The notes under the pieces were generated by a model. That model was not told where the DNA came from, searched no databases, and saw nothing but the letters and a program-made list of their open reading frames with translations. Positions 6,484 to 13,090 of a stretch of 24,970 bases of DNA are shown here, piece by piece; position 1 is the first letter of the stretch; each line of letters opens with the position of its first letter. The translations under genes and the position numbers were made by a program. Source of the DNA: a virus; IMG/VR virus record IMGVR_UViG_3300011991_000007, positions 3,253 through 28,222 of that record, one strand, 5' to 3'.

Positions 6484-7848
6484 TCAGACTCCCACCAGGC
6501 CGGTTCCGCCAATCACAGAAAACGCCTTGGGGTAGCGCGCTGCCGTGAAGCCGGTCCGCGTCTCTGCACGGAAGACCGTCTGGTTACTTGTGAAGTAGAC
6601 ATGCGGTGACTCGTCCACCGTCACGCCCTGTCGGTCCAGGATCAGGCCCTCGGAGAAGTCTCCGACGATGATCCGGCTTTCGTTGACGCCGACGCCCTGG
6701 TTGGTCGGAATGTTCGCCGACAGCACCACGGGGTAGCCGAACAACTCACCGGCGACGCCGCCCGGAAGGGCGCCTCCACCGGGGAGAGGATCGTTGCCGC
6801 GGCGGCCGAAGGCCGTCGAACCAGCACCGATCAGGTAAGTCGACGGCGAAGTCGCCTCACGGCCCTTGATGATGTACGCCCAGGTTCGGGGGTGCATCAC
6901 AATGGCGTTGGGGTTCCCGAAGAACGTGCTCTGGATGCCCGTGATTGCGTCCACGACTGCATCGAGAAGTAGCTGCACGGTCGGGGAGGCCGAGGTGTAC
7001 GTCACGGCGTTGACGCCGGCCGTTCCCAGGATACCCTGGGGCTGTCCGGTGCCGCTGCCGTTGATGAATGCGATCTCCTCGAGGATCGCAAGGCGCTTCG
7101 CCAGCTCGCGCAAGATCAGGGTGTCGACCCCGATGTTCGGACCCTCTTGCTGGCGTCCGGCGTCCTGGAGGAGCTGATTCGACACGACGCCCAGGCCCGC
7201 GGCGGTGAAGACCGACACGCTGATCTGCCCGAAGGTCAGATCGGCAGCAGGCTTCGCCGCCAGCTCGGCCACCCAGCCTGCGGTCAAGCCGCCGGTCTGA
7301 GATGCGATCTGGAGGGTGTCGCTGTTGGTGGAAACCGAGGAGAAAAGGCTGCGAAGTGGCGTCTGCGCCAACCGCAACTCGATCAGCTCTCGGCTGATTT
7401 CCGGGGTGACGAGGTAACCACCGGCCGAGTCTGTTCCCTCGGTCATGGCCTTGATGTCCTCGGTCCCGAGGCCCTGTGCGAGGCGCTCCTGCGCCTTGCC
7501 GTTGCCCTTGTTCGCAGCCTTGATGTCCGCGAAATAGCTGTGCTTGCCGGTCTTGTAGACCGACTTCTCGCTCGTCTCGATGCTCGAGAAGGCGCCCTCA
7601 GGGCTCCACTCGCGCATCTTGTCGAAGGCTTCGGTGAGGGTTGTCACCTGAGCCTTGGTGTCCTTCAGCTCATGCTCGAGAATGCGCTTGTCGCGCTCAT
7701 CCGAGAGGGGCTGAAGCTCCTCCTGAATGCTCTTGAGGTCCTTCTGGACGGACTCTACGGCGCCGGGGCTCGCGTCGAGCTTCGACACCAGCTCCTTCGC
7801 CTGGTCCTCCAGGCCCTCGATCTTGGTGCTCAGTTCCGCTAGGTCCAT
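6484..7848 (-). CDS. Major capsid protein, HK97 family, with N-terminal delta domain
   Basis: A 454-residue protein. Residues 1-80 are a charged coiled coil, matching the delta (scaffolding) domain that HK97-type capsid precursors carry and that the prohead protease removes. From about residue 130 onwards the HK97 fold signature begins, with 'GGYLVTPEISRELIEL' near 143-158, followed by the E-loop region, the long spine helix and the A-domain, ending in the typical 'VFRAETRTGF' strand. No separate scaffold gene is seen, in line with a fused delta domain. The prohead protease is the adjacent upstream gene. ATG 7848 has AAAGAGG very close upstream and AAAGGAG further out; both lie in a leader of roughly 80 nt from the promoter at 7933. 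Confidence 0.93.
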   Translation of the reverse strand: MDLAELSTKIEGLEDQAKELVSKLDASPGAVESVQKDLKSIQEELQPLSDERDKRILEHELKDTKAQVTTLTEAFDKMREWSPEGAFSSIETSEKSVYKTGKHSYFADIKAANKGNGKAQERLAQGLGTEDIKAMTEGTDSAGGYLVTPEISRELIELRLAQTPLRSLFSSVSTNSDTLQIASQTGGLTAGWVAELAAKPAADLTFGQISVSVFTAAGLGVVSNQLLQDAGRQQEGPNIGVDTLILRELAKRLAILEEIAFINGSGTGQPQGILGTAGVNAVTYTSASPTVQLLLDAVVDAITGIQSTFFGNPNAIVMHPRTWAYIIKGREATSPSTYLIGAGSTAFGRRGNDPLPGGGALPGGVAGELFGYPVVLSANIPTNQGVGVNESRIIVGDFSEGLILDRQGVTVDESPHVYFTSNQTVFRAETRTGFTAARYPKAFSVIGGTGLVGV

Positions 7849-7932
7849 TGCCTCTTTACTGGGTGGGTGCTCCTTTCTGTCGCCGCTCGCGCGCCACCCA
7901 GGGGGCAGGTTGCGGGAAGGTAGGTACGAAGA

Positions 7933-7959
7933 ACGCTACAGACGGTTGTGACAGGATCA
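7933..7959 (-). promoter_or_regulatory. Leftward late-type promoter for capsid gene, with operator-like motif
   Basis: Minus strand: TGTCAC (7948-7953), 9 nt, TAGCGT (7933-7938). The motif TGACAGGATCA (plus strand 7949-7959) overlaps it and the protease stop codon. About 24 of 27 positions match the promoter at 3910-3936. Confidence 0.6.
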
Positions 7960-8517
7960 GGAAACGCGCTCGAGCGCGTCCGCGAAGTGCTCACTGACAC
8001 TGGTGAGGCGGGCGTCAACCTCGATGGCGTCCGGGTCCTCACCGAACGCCTTGCCGGCCACGCCGTACAGCGTCCGGGGGTTCACCGGGATGGGAGCGAC
8101 CGAGATTTCCTGGAGGTCGACCTCGAAGATGCGCGGGCCGTCCGGCGTCATGTGGCGCTTGAAGGCGCCGCCGACGCTGAAGCCGCGCATCATGCCCCGC
8201 TTGATGAGGTTGTAGGCGTGTGCGGCCCACGTACCGTCGGGCGGCCGCGGGATTTCGCCCTTGACGTGGAGGCCCTTGGCCCCCAGGGTCGCTTCCGTCA
8301 CTTGGCCGAGCTGCTCGTCGGGGCGGTGGACGTGCATCAGCACAGGATTCGCCATGTAGGCATCCAGCCCGCGCTGAAACGCGCCGGGCTCGAACGCCTC
8401 GGCGTCCCGATCTGTCTCGAAGTCGGCCGCTAGACCCTCAATATACAGCGTGCCGTCATCGCCTTCCTCGACGTTGACAGCCTTCAGGCCGGCCTCGAAC
8501 TTGGCTACATCACGCAC
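7957..8517 (-). CDS. HK97-type prohead protease (S78 family)
   Basis: A 186-residue protein with the family's ordered motifs: a 'GLAADFETDRDAEAFEPGAF' type opening (about residues 28-47), the His block 'VLMHVHRPDEQLG' (59-71), the Ser block 'MRGFSVGG' with Ser114, and the acidic block 'EISVAPIPVNP' (137-147). These supply the serine protease catalytic residues that cleave the capsid delta domain during head maturation. The start is GTG 8517, the only possible one before an in-frame stop. It has no Shine-Dalgarno, but a TAGCCT -10 box lies 7 nt upstream, so a leaderless message is likely. Confidence 0.92.
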   Translation of the reverse strand: MRDVAKFEAGLKAVNVEEGDDGTLYIEGLAADFETDRDAEAFEPGAFQRGLDAYMANPVLMHVHRPDEQLGQVTEATLGAKGLHVKGEIPRPPDGTWAAHAYNLIKRGMMRGFSVGGAFKRHMTPDGPRIFEVDLQEISVAPIPVNPRTLYGVAGKAFGEDPDAIEVDARLTSVSEHFADALERVS

Positions 8518-8524
8518 ATAGGGA

Positions 8525-8545
8525 AGGCTACGCCGCCCCGTGCCA
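8525..8545 (-). promoter_or_regulatory. Leftward late-type promoter before prohead protease
   Basis: Minus strand: TGGCAC (8540-8545), 9 nt, TAGCCT (8525-8530), 7 nt, GTG start at 8517. It lies inside the last codons of the 36-aa gene upstream. Confidence 0.65.
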
Positions 8546-8638
8546 CACTTCGGGCTCCTCCTCGCCGTTGAGCGTGTCTAGGACTCCCCTGAGCAGAGCG
8601 GCAATGCGCGCTGCGAGTTCCAGCTCCTCGTCCGTCAT
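8528..8638 (-). CDS. Very small acidic protein, 36 aa
   Basis: An ATG at 8638 opens a 36-codon frame ending at a TAG in the protease promoter. The product is Glu/Leu/Ala rich and probably one helix. It fills the gap between the cysteine protease and prohead protease genes. No clear ribosome site is seen. It may be a genuine small phage gene, but length gives little statistical support. Confidence 0.4.
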   Translation of the reverse strand: MTDEELELAARIAALLRGVLDTLNGEEEPEVWHGAA

Positions 8639-8692
8639 ATGGCCGGGAGTTTTTGACGCCAACTGATTCCAGTCCGCGTCATTTCCCGTTCG

Positions 8693-9361
8693 TCATCTGT
8701 CCGTGACGACGGCCGCTTCACCGCCCTCGTCAAGGAGGCGCTGAAGCACCGCCACCGGGAGGTAGACCTTCTCCGGATAGCCTCGCCCCCAGGAGTTCAG
8801 CAGCTTGACGTACGGGGCGTGGACGTTGCCCAGCGCCGCCGTGACCTCCTCGGCCTTGGTCGCCCAGCGCACCGCCGCGATCCCGTCGCCGAGGTGCGGG
8901 TCTGCAAGGCCGTGAGCGCGCGGACCCCGGAGACGCAGCACGTCGCAGCCGGCGCGGACGCTTGAGCCCTCCGCCGGCGGGGTGTCGGGATACTCGTCGA
9001 TGAGCTGGGCCTGGTGGTAGAGCCACGGCGCGTCGTAGAGCTGGCGATTCAGCAGGCTCATCATCCGGGAGCAGGAAAAGCCGACGCAGGCGCCGTCCGG
9101 GCCCTGATTGTAGAAGTCCCAGTAAGCAGGAATGTCGCGGTGCGCGATGTAGGGCTCGAGACAGATCGCGTGGCCGCCGCGGACGCTGCCGAGGTTGCCG
9201 TCGCGGCCGATCCAGTTGCCGGCGCCGGGGGTGTCGAAGGCGGTGTACCAGTTGATGCCGATGACCACCGGCACGGGGCGCGCGGGCAGCGCCGCGGCCA
9301 GGGGGTACTTCTCGACGTGCTCGTAGTCAGACGGCTCGCGGCGGCCTAGGGTGCCGGGCAT
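8693..9361 (-). CDS. Papain-like (C1A-type) cysteine protease with permuted motif order
   Basis: A 222-residue protein carrying the three papain hallmarks. A 'GGHAICLEPY' block places the His at residue 64. A 'QGPDGACVGFS' block gives the oxyanion Gln86 and nucleophile Cys92. A 'LLNSWGRGYP' block gives Asn189. In papain the order is Cys, His, Asn; here the His block with its preceding strand 'PVVIGINWY' comes first, which points to a circularly permuted catalytic domain. There is no signal peptide or membrane segment. It lies among virion assembly genes, so capsid or tail protein maturation, host-protein cleavage, or a packaged protease are possible. ATG 9361 has a GAGGAGG ribosome site. The catalytic assignment is strong; the biological role is unknown. 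Confidence 0.8.
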   Translation of the reverse strand: MPGTLGRREPSDYEHVEKYPLAAALPARPVPVVIGINWYTAFDTPGAGNWIGRDGNLGSVRGGHAICLEPYIAHRDIPAYWDFYNQGPDGACVGFSCSRMMSLLNRQLYDAPWLYHQAQLIDEYPDTPPAEGSSVRAGCDVLRLRGPRAHGLADPHLGDGIAAVRWATKAEEVTAALGNVHAPYVKLLNSWGRGYPEKVYLPVAVLQRLLDEGGEAAVVTDR

Positions 9362-9485
9362 TATTCAACCTCCTCAGGTATTCACCTTGCTGGTCGCGAA
9401 CCTCAGCGACCAGTCCGTTGCTCCAAACGCCGTCGTAGTTGTAGACGAAAATGTACGGCTTGAAGATGGTGTGCTCGCTGCTCAT
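9327..9485 (-). CDS. Small protein, 52 aa, unknown
   Basis: ATG 9485 shares one base with the stop of the upstream gene (TGATG), and the frame runs 52 codons, overlapping the cysteine protease start by 35 nt. The N-terminal part is aromatic (Tyr/Phe/Trp, about residues 7-21) and the C-terminus is basic and Pro-rich. Overlap coupling on both sides supports a real gene. No family recognised. Confidence 0.65.
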   Translation of the reverse strand: MSSEHTIFKPYIFVYNYDGVWSNGLVAEVRDQQGEYLRRLNNARHPRPPRAV

Positions 9486-10042
9486 CAGGGATGCTGTGTC
9501 AAAAGCAGAGCGACAACGCTTATGAGTGTTGCGAAGCCGCCGACCCCCACCCCGAGCCAGAGCCCGAGGTTCGCGCCCTTCTGGTGAGTCTCGACGACCT
9601 GCGTCTTCTGCCCCTGCGCCTCGTACTGCGCTTTGCGCAAGTCCTGGATGTCTTTCTGGATCGGCTCCAAAGCAGCAGTCAACCCCGTCACGGACGCCGC
9701 CGCTGTCGCGCTGACCTGCGTACGCATTGCCTCAGCGGCAGCAGCAACCTGAGCCGCGAGCGCGGACGCCTGCGTCGCCTGCACCTCAGCCGCGCGCTGC
9801 ACCGCCTCGACATCGACACGTCGAATCGCGTCGATGCGCGCCGTCTCGGCCTCTCGAAGCTCACCAGCGTATTCGGCTCGTAGCGTGGCGACCTCGCGAA
9901 CATGACGCGACTCAGCACTACGCAGGTCGTCCTGACGCTTGATCGCCGCGTCAACGAGATCGAGGACGTTCTGCGTCGGGTCGCCGTTAGGACGGGACTG
10001 CCCTCCAGGTCGCTTGATAGGAGCGGATTCACTCTCGGTCAT
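9485..10042 (-). CDS. Coiled-coil protein with C-terminal membrane anchor
   Basis: A 185-residue protein. Residues ~25-145 are a long Ala/Glu/Arg/Gln coiled coil. Residues ~157-181 form one hydrophobic transmembrane segment, with only a short tail after it. The N-terminal 25 residues are polar and Pro-rich. This is the topology of a tail-anchored membrane protein, seen in some phage lysis accessory and holin-like proteins. It overlaps the upstream zinc-ribbon gene as ATGA and the next gene as TGATG, so it is co-translated with small membrane and zinc proteins. A role in lysis or in membrane remodelling during assembly is conjecture; no family is recognised. Confidence 0.75.
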   Translation of the reverse strand: MTESESAPIKRPGGQSRPNGDPTQNVLDLVDAAIKRQDDLRSAESRHVREVATLRAEYAGELREAETARIDAIRRVDVEAVQRAAEVQATQASALAAQVAAAAEAMRTQVSATAAASVTGLTAALEPIQKDIQDLRKAQYEAQGQKTQVVETHQKGANLGLWLGVGVGGFATLISVVALLLTQHP

Positions 10043-10284
10043 GCAGAAAGCTCCTGGCGAAACCGCTTGGTCTCGCGCTTGGCGTAGTACTCCTCGAACG
10101 CTGTGCGCCGACTGCGGCTGTCTTCGACCGCCCGGCGCAGCTTCTTCGCTTCTGCTCTTGAAATCGCTGCCTCGTTATTAGTAACCCAAGTCGGCTGGTC
10201 GCAGATTGGGCAGCGGTCGAACTCATCCGCGTTCGGCCAGTTCACGTCGTCGCGCGAGCAGCGCTTAGCAGTGGGCGGGCTCAT
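10039..10284 (-). CDS. Small zinc-ribbon-like protein, 81 aa
   Basis: An 81-residue protein with Cys9 and a 'CPICDQPTW' knuckle near residues 25-33, followed by a basic and acidic helical C-terminus (about 40-81). One CxxC pair plus another Cys upstream suggests a partial zinc-binding site. Both ends overlap the neighbours as ATGA. It lies in the portal-proximal small gene cluster. No specific function can be given. Confidence 0.7.
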   Translation of the reverse strand: MSPPTAKRCSRDDVNWPNADEFDRCPICDQPTWVTNNEAAISRAEAKKLRRAVEDSRSRRTAFEEYYAKRETKRFRQELSA

Positions 10285-10409
10285 GCCTTCACGCGCCCGG
10301 AAATCACGAACGCCTCGAGCGCCGCAGCCACTACGAGCGCGACTACGGCCGTAGTCCCGCCGAAGGCGACCGCCGCGAAGCAGAGGATTATGGTGAAAGG
10401 TGAGATCAT
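10281..10409 (-). CDS. Small single-span membrane protein, 42 aa
   Basis: ATG 10409 opens a 42-codon frame whose stop overlaps the next start as ATGA. Residues ~4-35 are almost entirely hydrophobic (Ile, Phe, Ala, Val, Leu), giving one transmembrane helix with a short basic C-terminal tail. Small one-span proteins of this sort can be holins or pinholins, but nothing here proves it. The neighbouring coiled-coil protein is also membrane anchored. Confidence 0.65.
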   Translation of the reverse strand: MISPFTIILCFAAVAFGGTTAVVALVVAAALEAFVISGRVKA

Positions 10410-10421
10410 CCGTTCATTCTC

Positions 10422-10583
10422 TCAACCGCTTCGCCGCGCAGTTCGGCGGCGATATGAGCGCACCTTGGGGCGGCCCTTGCCGGCGTTCGCGCCCCTCGGG
10501 GAGCGGGAATGGCCGCGCACCACGACCCCGCCCGTCTTGGGTCCCTGGGGCTTGCGCTTCTGGTGGCGGATTCTCCGCGCCAT
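10422..10583 (-). CDS. Small very basic protein, 53 aa
   Basis: ATG 10583 shares its A with the portal stop codon (TAATG), and the frame runs 53 codons. The product is rich in Arg, Lys, Gly and Pro throughout, with no hydrophobic core, like small basic proteins found next to portal or capsid genes in other actinobacterial phages. Nucleic acid binding or a packaged structural peptide is possible. The one-base overlap with the portal gene supports translation. Confidence 0.7.
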   Translation of the reverse strand: MARRIRHQKRKPQGPKTGGVVVRGHSRSPRGANAGKGRPKVRSYRRRTARRSG

Positions 10584-12268
10584 TACAGCGCCGCCCGCGC
10601 GCCGGCGAAGCCCTCAGCCTCGACGCCCTCGAGAATCTGCTCCGGCGAGTAGCCCCGCCGGACGCCTTCGCTGACCGCTTGCTCGACCTCAGGGCCGAGC
10701 AAGTCCTCGCGCTCCACCGCCTCGATCAGGGCCGGCCGCTGGGCCTTCGTCATCCCCTCGGCGTCGTCGAAAATCCGGTCGAGCGCCGCATCGGCCGCGC
10801 CGGCGCTGGGCGGCAGCACCTCGGCCAGGTAGGCGCCGAGGGCGGCCGGGCCCTCCGCGAGCGCCTTCTTGAGGCGCTGCTGGGCGGCCGGGTCGGGCTT
10901 CGTTACCGCCGCCCCGCCGCTGGGGACGCCTTGGTCGATAGCGGCGGTGTTGTTCGGGTTCGCAGGGGCGCCGCCGTCTGGCCCTGGCTGCCGGTTGGCG
11001 ATACCCCCATCGGCTGTGGTGATTCCTGGCAAGTTCAGCACGATTTCATCGCGTTGATCGCCAAGTGGAGGGAGTTTCACATACTCTCGGACCTCTTTCA
11101 CCTTTACTCCTGGCAGCCCTCCGAAGCTCGTGGCGAGGTTGAGGCGGTCCGCTTCGGGGATCGTGTACTCGTAGTCGATCCTGAAGTCGACCCCCCAAGC
11201 CTGGCTAATCTGCGCCGAGATGACTCGCTCGAGGCGGTTCAGATATGGCTTCATTTTCTTGTTGTCGAAGTGGCGCTGGGCCTCCTCCAGCAGCCCCGGC
11301 CGCGCAAACTGCCCATTTACCAGCGCCGGGTGAACCCCGAACATCTGAAAAACGCGGTCTCGCCCGAGGTGCGAGAGCGCCTCGAACTGGGCCTCCACGG
11401 CTGTCGGCTGGATGCTCTGGAAGGTGAGCCCGCGCTCCAGCACAGCGACCTGGTAGGCATTATGGCTGCCGGAGTACATCGAGGCGAACTGGCGCCGGAT
11501 TTTCTGGTGGACGGGCTCCGGGACGCTGCGGTCGGACTGCAGCACGCCACTCAGCTTCGTGCCGCGCTGGAAGAACGCGGCCATCGACTCGACGAGCCCG
11601 AGTTCAATGTCGTAGGAACGCGGGGATGCGCTGATGACGCCGAGCCCGTAGTGCGGGTCGTGGGGGTTCGGCAGCTTGAAGTGGACCACGTCCTCGGGGG
11701 CGAACTCGAGGTCGCGGCCGCTGCCGGGCACCCGATAGTGATACTTCTCGACGAGCTGTTTCTCCCCAGGGACGATCTGAACGAAGGGGGGCGCGAGCCG
11801 GTAGAGCGCGATGGGCTTGCCCTCAGCGTCCGCACCGAACTTGAGCCAGTAGCCGTTGCCGACCAGCAGCAGGTCGATGGTCAGCAGCTCGATCATGTCG
11901 ATGTAGTCGAAATACGGGTTCGGCTGGTCCAGGAGGCCCTCGAGCGAGGAGGGCACCTTGCCGCCGGGGTAGTCGCCGCCTTGCCCGTAGGGCGTCTCGC
12001 TGGTGGCCATCTTCTTGCCGTTGGTCTCGAAGTGGTAGTCCGCTTGAGAGGCGGTCGTCATGATGAGGCCGACAGCGTCCATGACCCAGTCAACAGCCTC
12101 GGTGCCGCCGTACGCCTGCAGATGCCGGCTGGCCTCGCGTTGCGAGAGCCGCCGGGTGAGTCCTTGGCCGTAGATCGTGGGGCCCGGCTGGGCCGACGCC
12201 GCGGGGGCGAGCGCCTTGGAATGGGTGCCGCCGGACAAGACCGCGCGCGTGGTCTCTATGAAGCTCAC
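10583..12268 (-). CDS. Portal protein, HK97 family
   Basis: A 561-residue protein matching the phage portal family: an N-terminal region, the 'GNGYWLKFG' strand, the 'EDVVHFKLPNP' block with 'YGLGVISAS' after it, the 'MFGVHPALV' segment and the clip/stem helices, followed by a Pro/Gly-rich linker and an Ala-rich C-terminal extension (last ~120 residues). Portals form the dodecameric DNA gate of the head. I place the start at GTG 12268, not at ATG 12328. The extra 20 residues of the longer form are Arg/Gly-rich and unlike a portal, and a TAGACT -10 box (12276-12281) lies 7 nt before the GTG in the operon's standard promoter layout. No terminase gene precedes it in this window. Confidence 0.9.
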   Translation of the reverse strand: MSFIETTRAVLSGGTHSKALAPAASAQPGPTIYGQGLTRRLSQREASRHLQAYGGTEAVDWVMDAVGLIMTTASQADYHFETNGKKMATSETPYGQGGDYPGGKVPSSLEGLLDQPNPYFDYIDMIELLTIDLLLVGNGYWLKFGADAEGKPIALYRLAPPFVQIVPGEKQLVEKYHYRVPGSGRDLEFAPEDVVHFKLPNPHDPHYGLGVISASPRSYDIELGLVESMAAFFQRGTKLSGVLQSDRSVPEPVHQKIRRQFASMYSGSHNAYQVAVLERGLTFQSIQPTAVEAQFEALSHLGRDRVFQMFGVHPALVNGQFARPGLLEEAQRHFDNKKMKPYLNRLERVISAQISQAWGVDFRIDYEYTIPEADRLNLATSFGGLPGVKVKEVREYVKLPPLGDQRDEIVLNLPGITTADGGIANRQPGPDGGAPANPNNTAAIDQGVPSGGAAVTKPDPAAQQRLKKALAEGPAALGAYLAEVLPPSAGAADAALDRIFDDAEGMTKAQRPALIEAVEREDLLGPEVEQAVSEGVRRGYSPEQILEGVEAEGFAGARAAL

Positions 12269-12275
12269 CCGAGGG

Positions 12276-12296
12276 AGTCTACGCCGGCGTCCGCCA
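12276..12296 (-). promoter_or_regulatory. Leftward late-type promoter before portal
   Basis: Minus strand: TGGCGG (12291-12296), 9 nt, TAGACT (12276-12281), 7 nt, GTG 12268. It is the weakest match to the TGGCAC box of the six, but the spacing is exact. Confidence 0.5.
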
Positions 12297-12334
12297 TCGC
12301 TGGTCCAGACCCCGGCAGCCGGTTTCATGTTCCG

Positions 12335-12451
12335 ACGCCTGACTTCCTCCCCCTCCTCGATCCCCCTAAAGGGGGATGATCGGGAGGGGGTCCCTTGGAA
12401 GTCGCCCTGTCAGGCGTGCGAGTCTAGTAATAAGGGTCGACTTACGGACCA
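12335..12451 (-). repeat. Diverged dyad element, left copy
   Basis: A long imperfect inverted repeat: arms 12335-12343 / 12409-12417 (9 bp), TTCC/GGAA, an 8-bp C-rich arm (12349-12356) with its G-rich partner at 12382-12390, and the palindrome ATCCCCCTAAAGGGGGAT (12360-12377). Read on the minus strand, it aligns over roughly 100 bp with 19359-19455, sharing GTGGTCCG, AAGTC, ACGCCTGA, GGGACC and GGGGGATCGAGG blocks at similar spacing. It lies between the divergent portal and membrane-peptide promoters. Confidence 0.65.
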
Positions 12452-12471
12452 CTTTAGTTTGTGCCTGTGGG

Positions 12472-12492
12472 TGGTCTGGAGTGTGGTACACT
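12472..12492 (+). promoter_or_regulatory. Rightward promoter for the small plus-strand operon
   Basis: TACACT (12487-12492) followed by 6 nt and a GTG start at 12499. A TGGTCT (12472-12477) sits 9 nt upstream of the -10, a partial match to the leftward promoter layout. The stretch TNNACTGTAGG/TNNACTGTATG is shared with the putative promoters at 19508 and 24818. Confidence 0.5.
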
Positions 12493-12498
12493 GTAGGC

Positions 12499-12618
12499 GT
12501 GCTTGACAACATCATCATCTTCGTTCTCACCTTCGTTTTCGCGGTGGCGTTCGCGGCCTGGGTCCTCGCCTTCGTCGCGCGCGGCGTGCTGGCGATCATC
12601 GAGCGCGGCCGCGAATGA
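12499..12618 (+). CDS. Small membrane peptide, 39 aa, probably leaderless
   Basis: GTG 12499 opens a 39-codon frame. Residues ~4-33 are strongly hydrophobic (Ile, Val, Phe, Ala), forming one membrane helix with a basic/acidic tail. The start codon lies 6 nt after a -10 box, with no ribosome site, so a leaderless message is likely. A longer upstream reading would run through the dyad element and is not credible. It is the first gene of a four-gene plus-strand operon; its stop overlaps the next start as ATGA. Superinfection exclusion or lysis control are possible, none proven. Confidence 0.65.
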   Translation: MLDNIIIFVLTFVFAVAFAAWVLAFVARGVLAIIERGRE

Positions 12619-12800
12619 GGCTGACTGTTGTCCAAGTGAGCGCATTGGACTTACTGGTCCGCGAGCGCGGTATGGCGCGCCTGGACCGCAGAACTGGGAG
12701 CGCTCTTGAGCGCCTCGGGCTAGCGAGCCGGGTGTACTTCTCCAAGCGGCTCTATGTTATTAGTGACCGGGGTCGTGAAGTGTGGCGCGGCCGCGAGTGA
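12615..12800 (+). CDS. Winged-helix-like small protein, 61 aa
   Basis: A 61-residue protein with a helix, a turn and a second helix ('GSALERLGLASRV'), then a strand pair and 'ISDRGREVW' near residues 49-57. This resembles the compact winged-helix proteins in which a 'ltdrGr' motif ends the domain, as in MarR/PadR-type modules and many small phage proteins. Overlaps are ATGA upstream and GTGA downstream. DNA binding is plausible but not established. Confidence 0.6.
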   Translation: MRLTVVQVSALDLLVRERGMARLDRRTGSALERLGLASRVYFSKRLYVISDRGREVWRGRE

Positions 12801-13090
12801 CCCCTCGCATGGCCCTCCCCAGCATCAAGGGCCTGCTGGCCAGCGCGCGCGACGCGGAGAACATCGCGCTCGAGACGCGCCAACTCCACCGCCGGCGCAA
12901 GCTCCCTTCCCGCCAGGTTGACGTGTGCTCGGCCATCGCGAGGGTGAACCGGACGCAGGCCCGGCTCCGCTCGGTGATCCACGCCTCGAACTTCCGCGAG
13001 GTCCCCCGCGCCGATGAGGTCCGGGAGTTCTCTAATAGGCTCCAACGCGAGCGACGAAAACTAAGAAAGCTGGTCTCATGCGACGCCTGA
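12797..13090 (+). CDS. Basic helical protein, 97 aa, unknown
   Basis: Start chosen as GTG 12797, which overlaps the previous stop as GTGA; ATG 12809 is an alternative. The product is Arg/Ala/Leu rich, entirely helical in appearance, with a basic C-terminal helix (last ~25 residues). It overlaps the next gene's start by 13 nt. No family recognised. Its place between a winged-helix-like gene and a secreted-protein gene gives no clear job. Confidence 0.6.
   Translation: MTPRMALPSIKGLLASARDAENIALETRQLHRRRKLPSRQVDVCSAIARVNRTQARLRSVIHASNFREVPRADEVREFSNRLQRERRKLRKLVSCDA

Noticed and set aside
5442-8545. TGGCAC boxes as sigma-54 (-24/-12) promoters
   Set aside because: The -12 GC would be one base off the required spacing, and actinobacterial hosts lack sigma-54; a TAGNNT -10 at fixed distance fits all copies better.
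8636-8695. Mini-frames after the cysteine protease stop (6 and 15 codons)
   Set aside because: Too short and without any supporting signal.
10400-12379. Plus-strand frame of 659 codons
   Set aside because: Antisense shadow of the portal gene; composition is unlike a protein and the portal motifs are clear on the other strand.
12421-12426. Minus-strand TAGACT as a second portal promoter
   Set aside because: No start codon or box at the operon spacing follows; the site at 12276 explains the portal start better.
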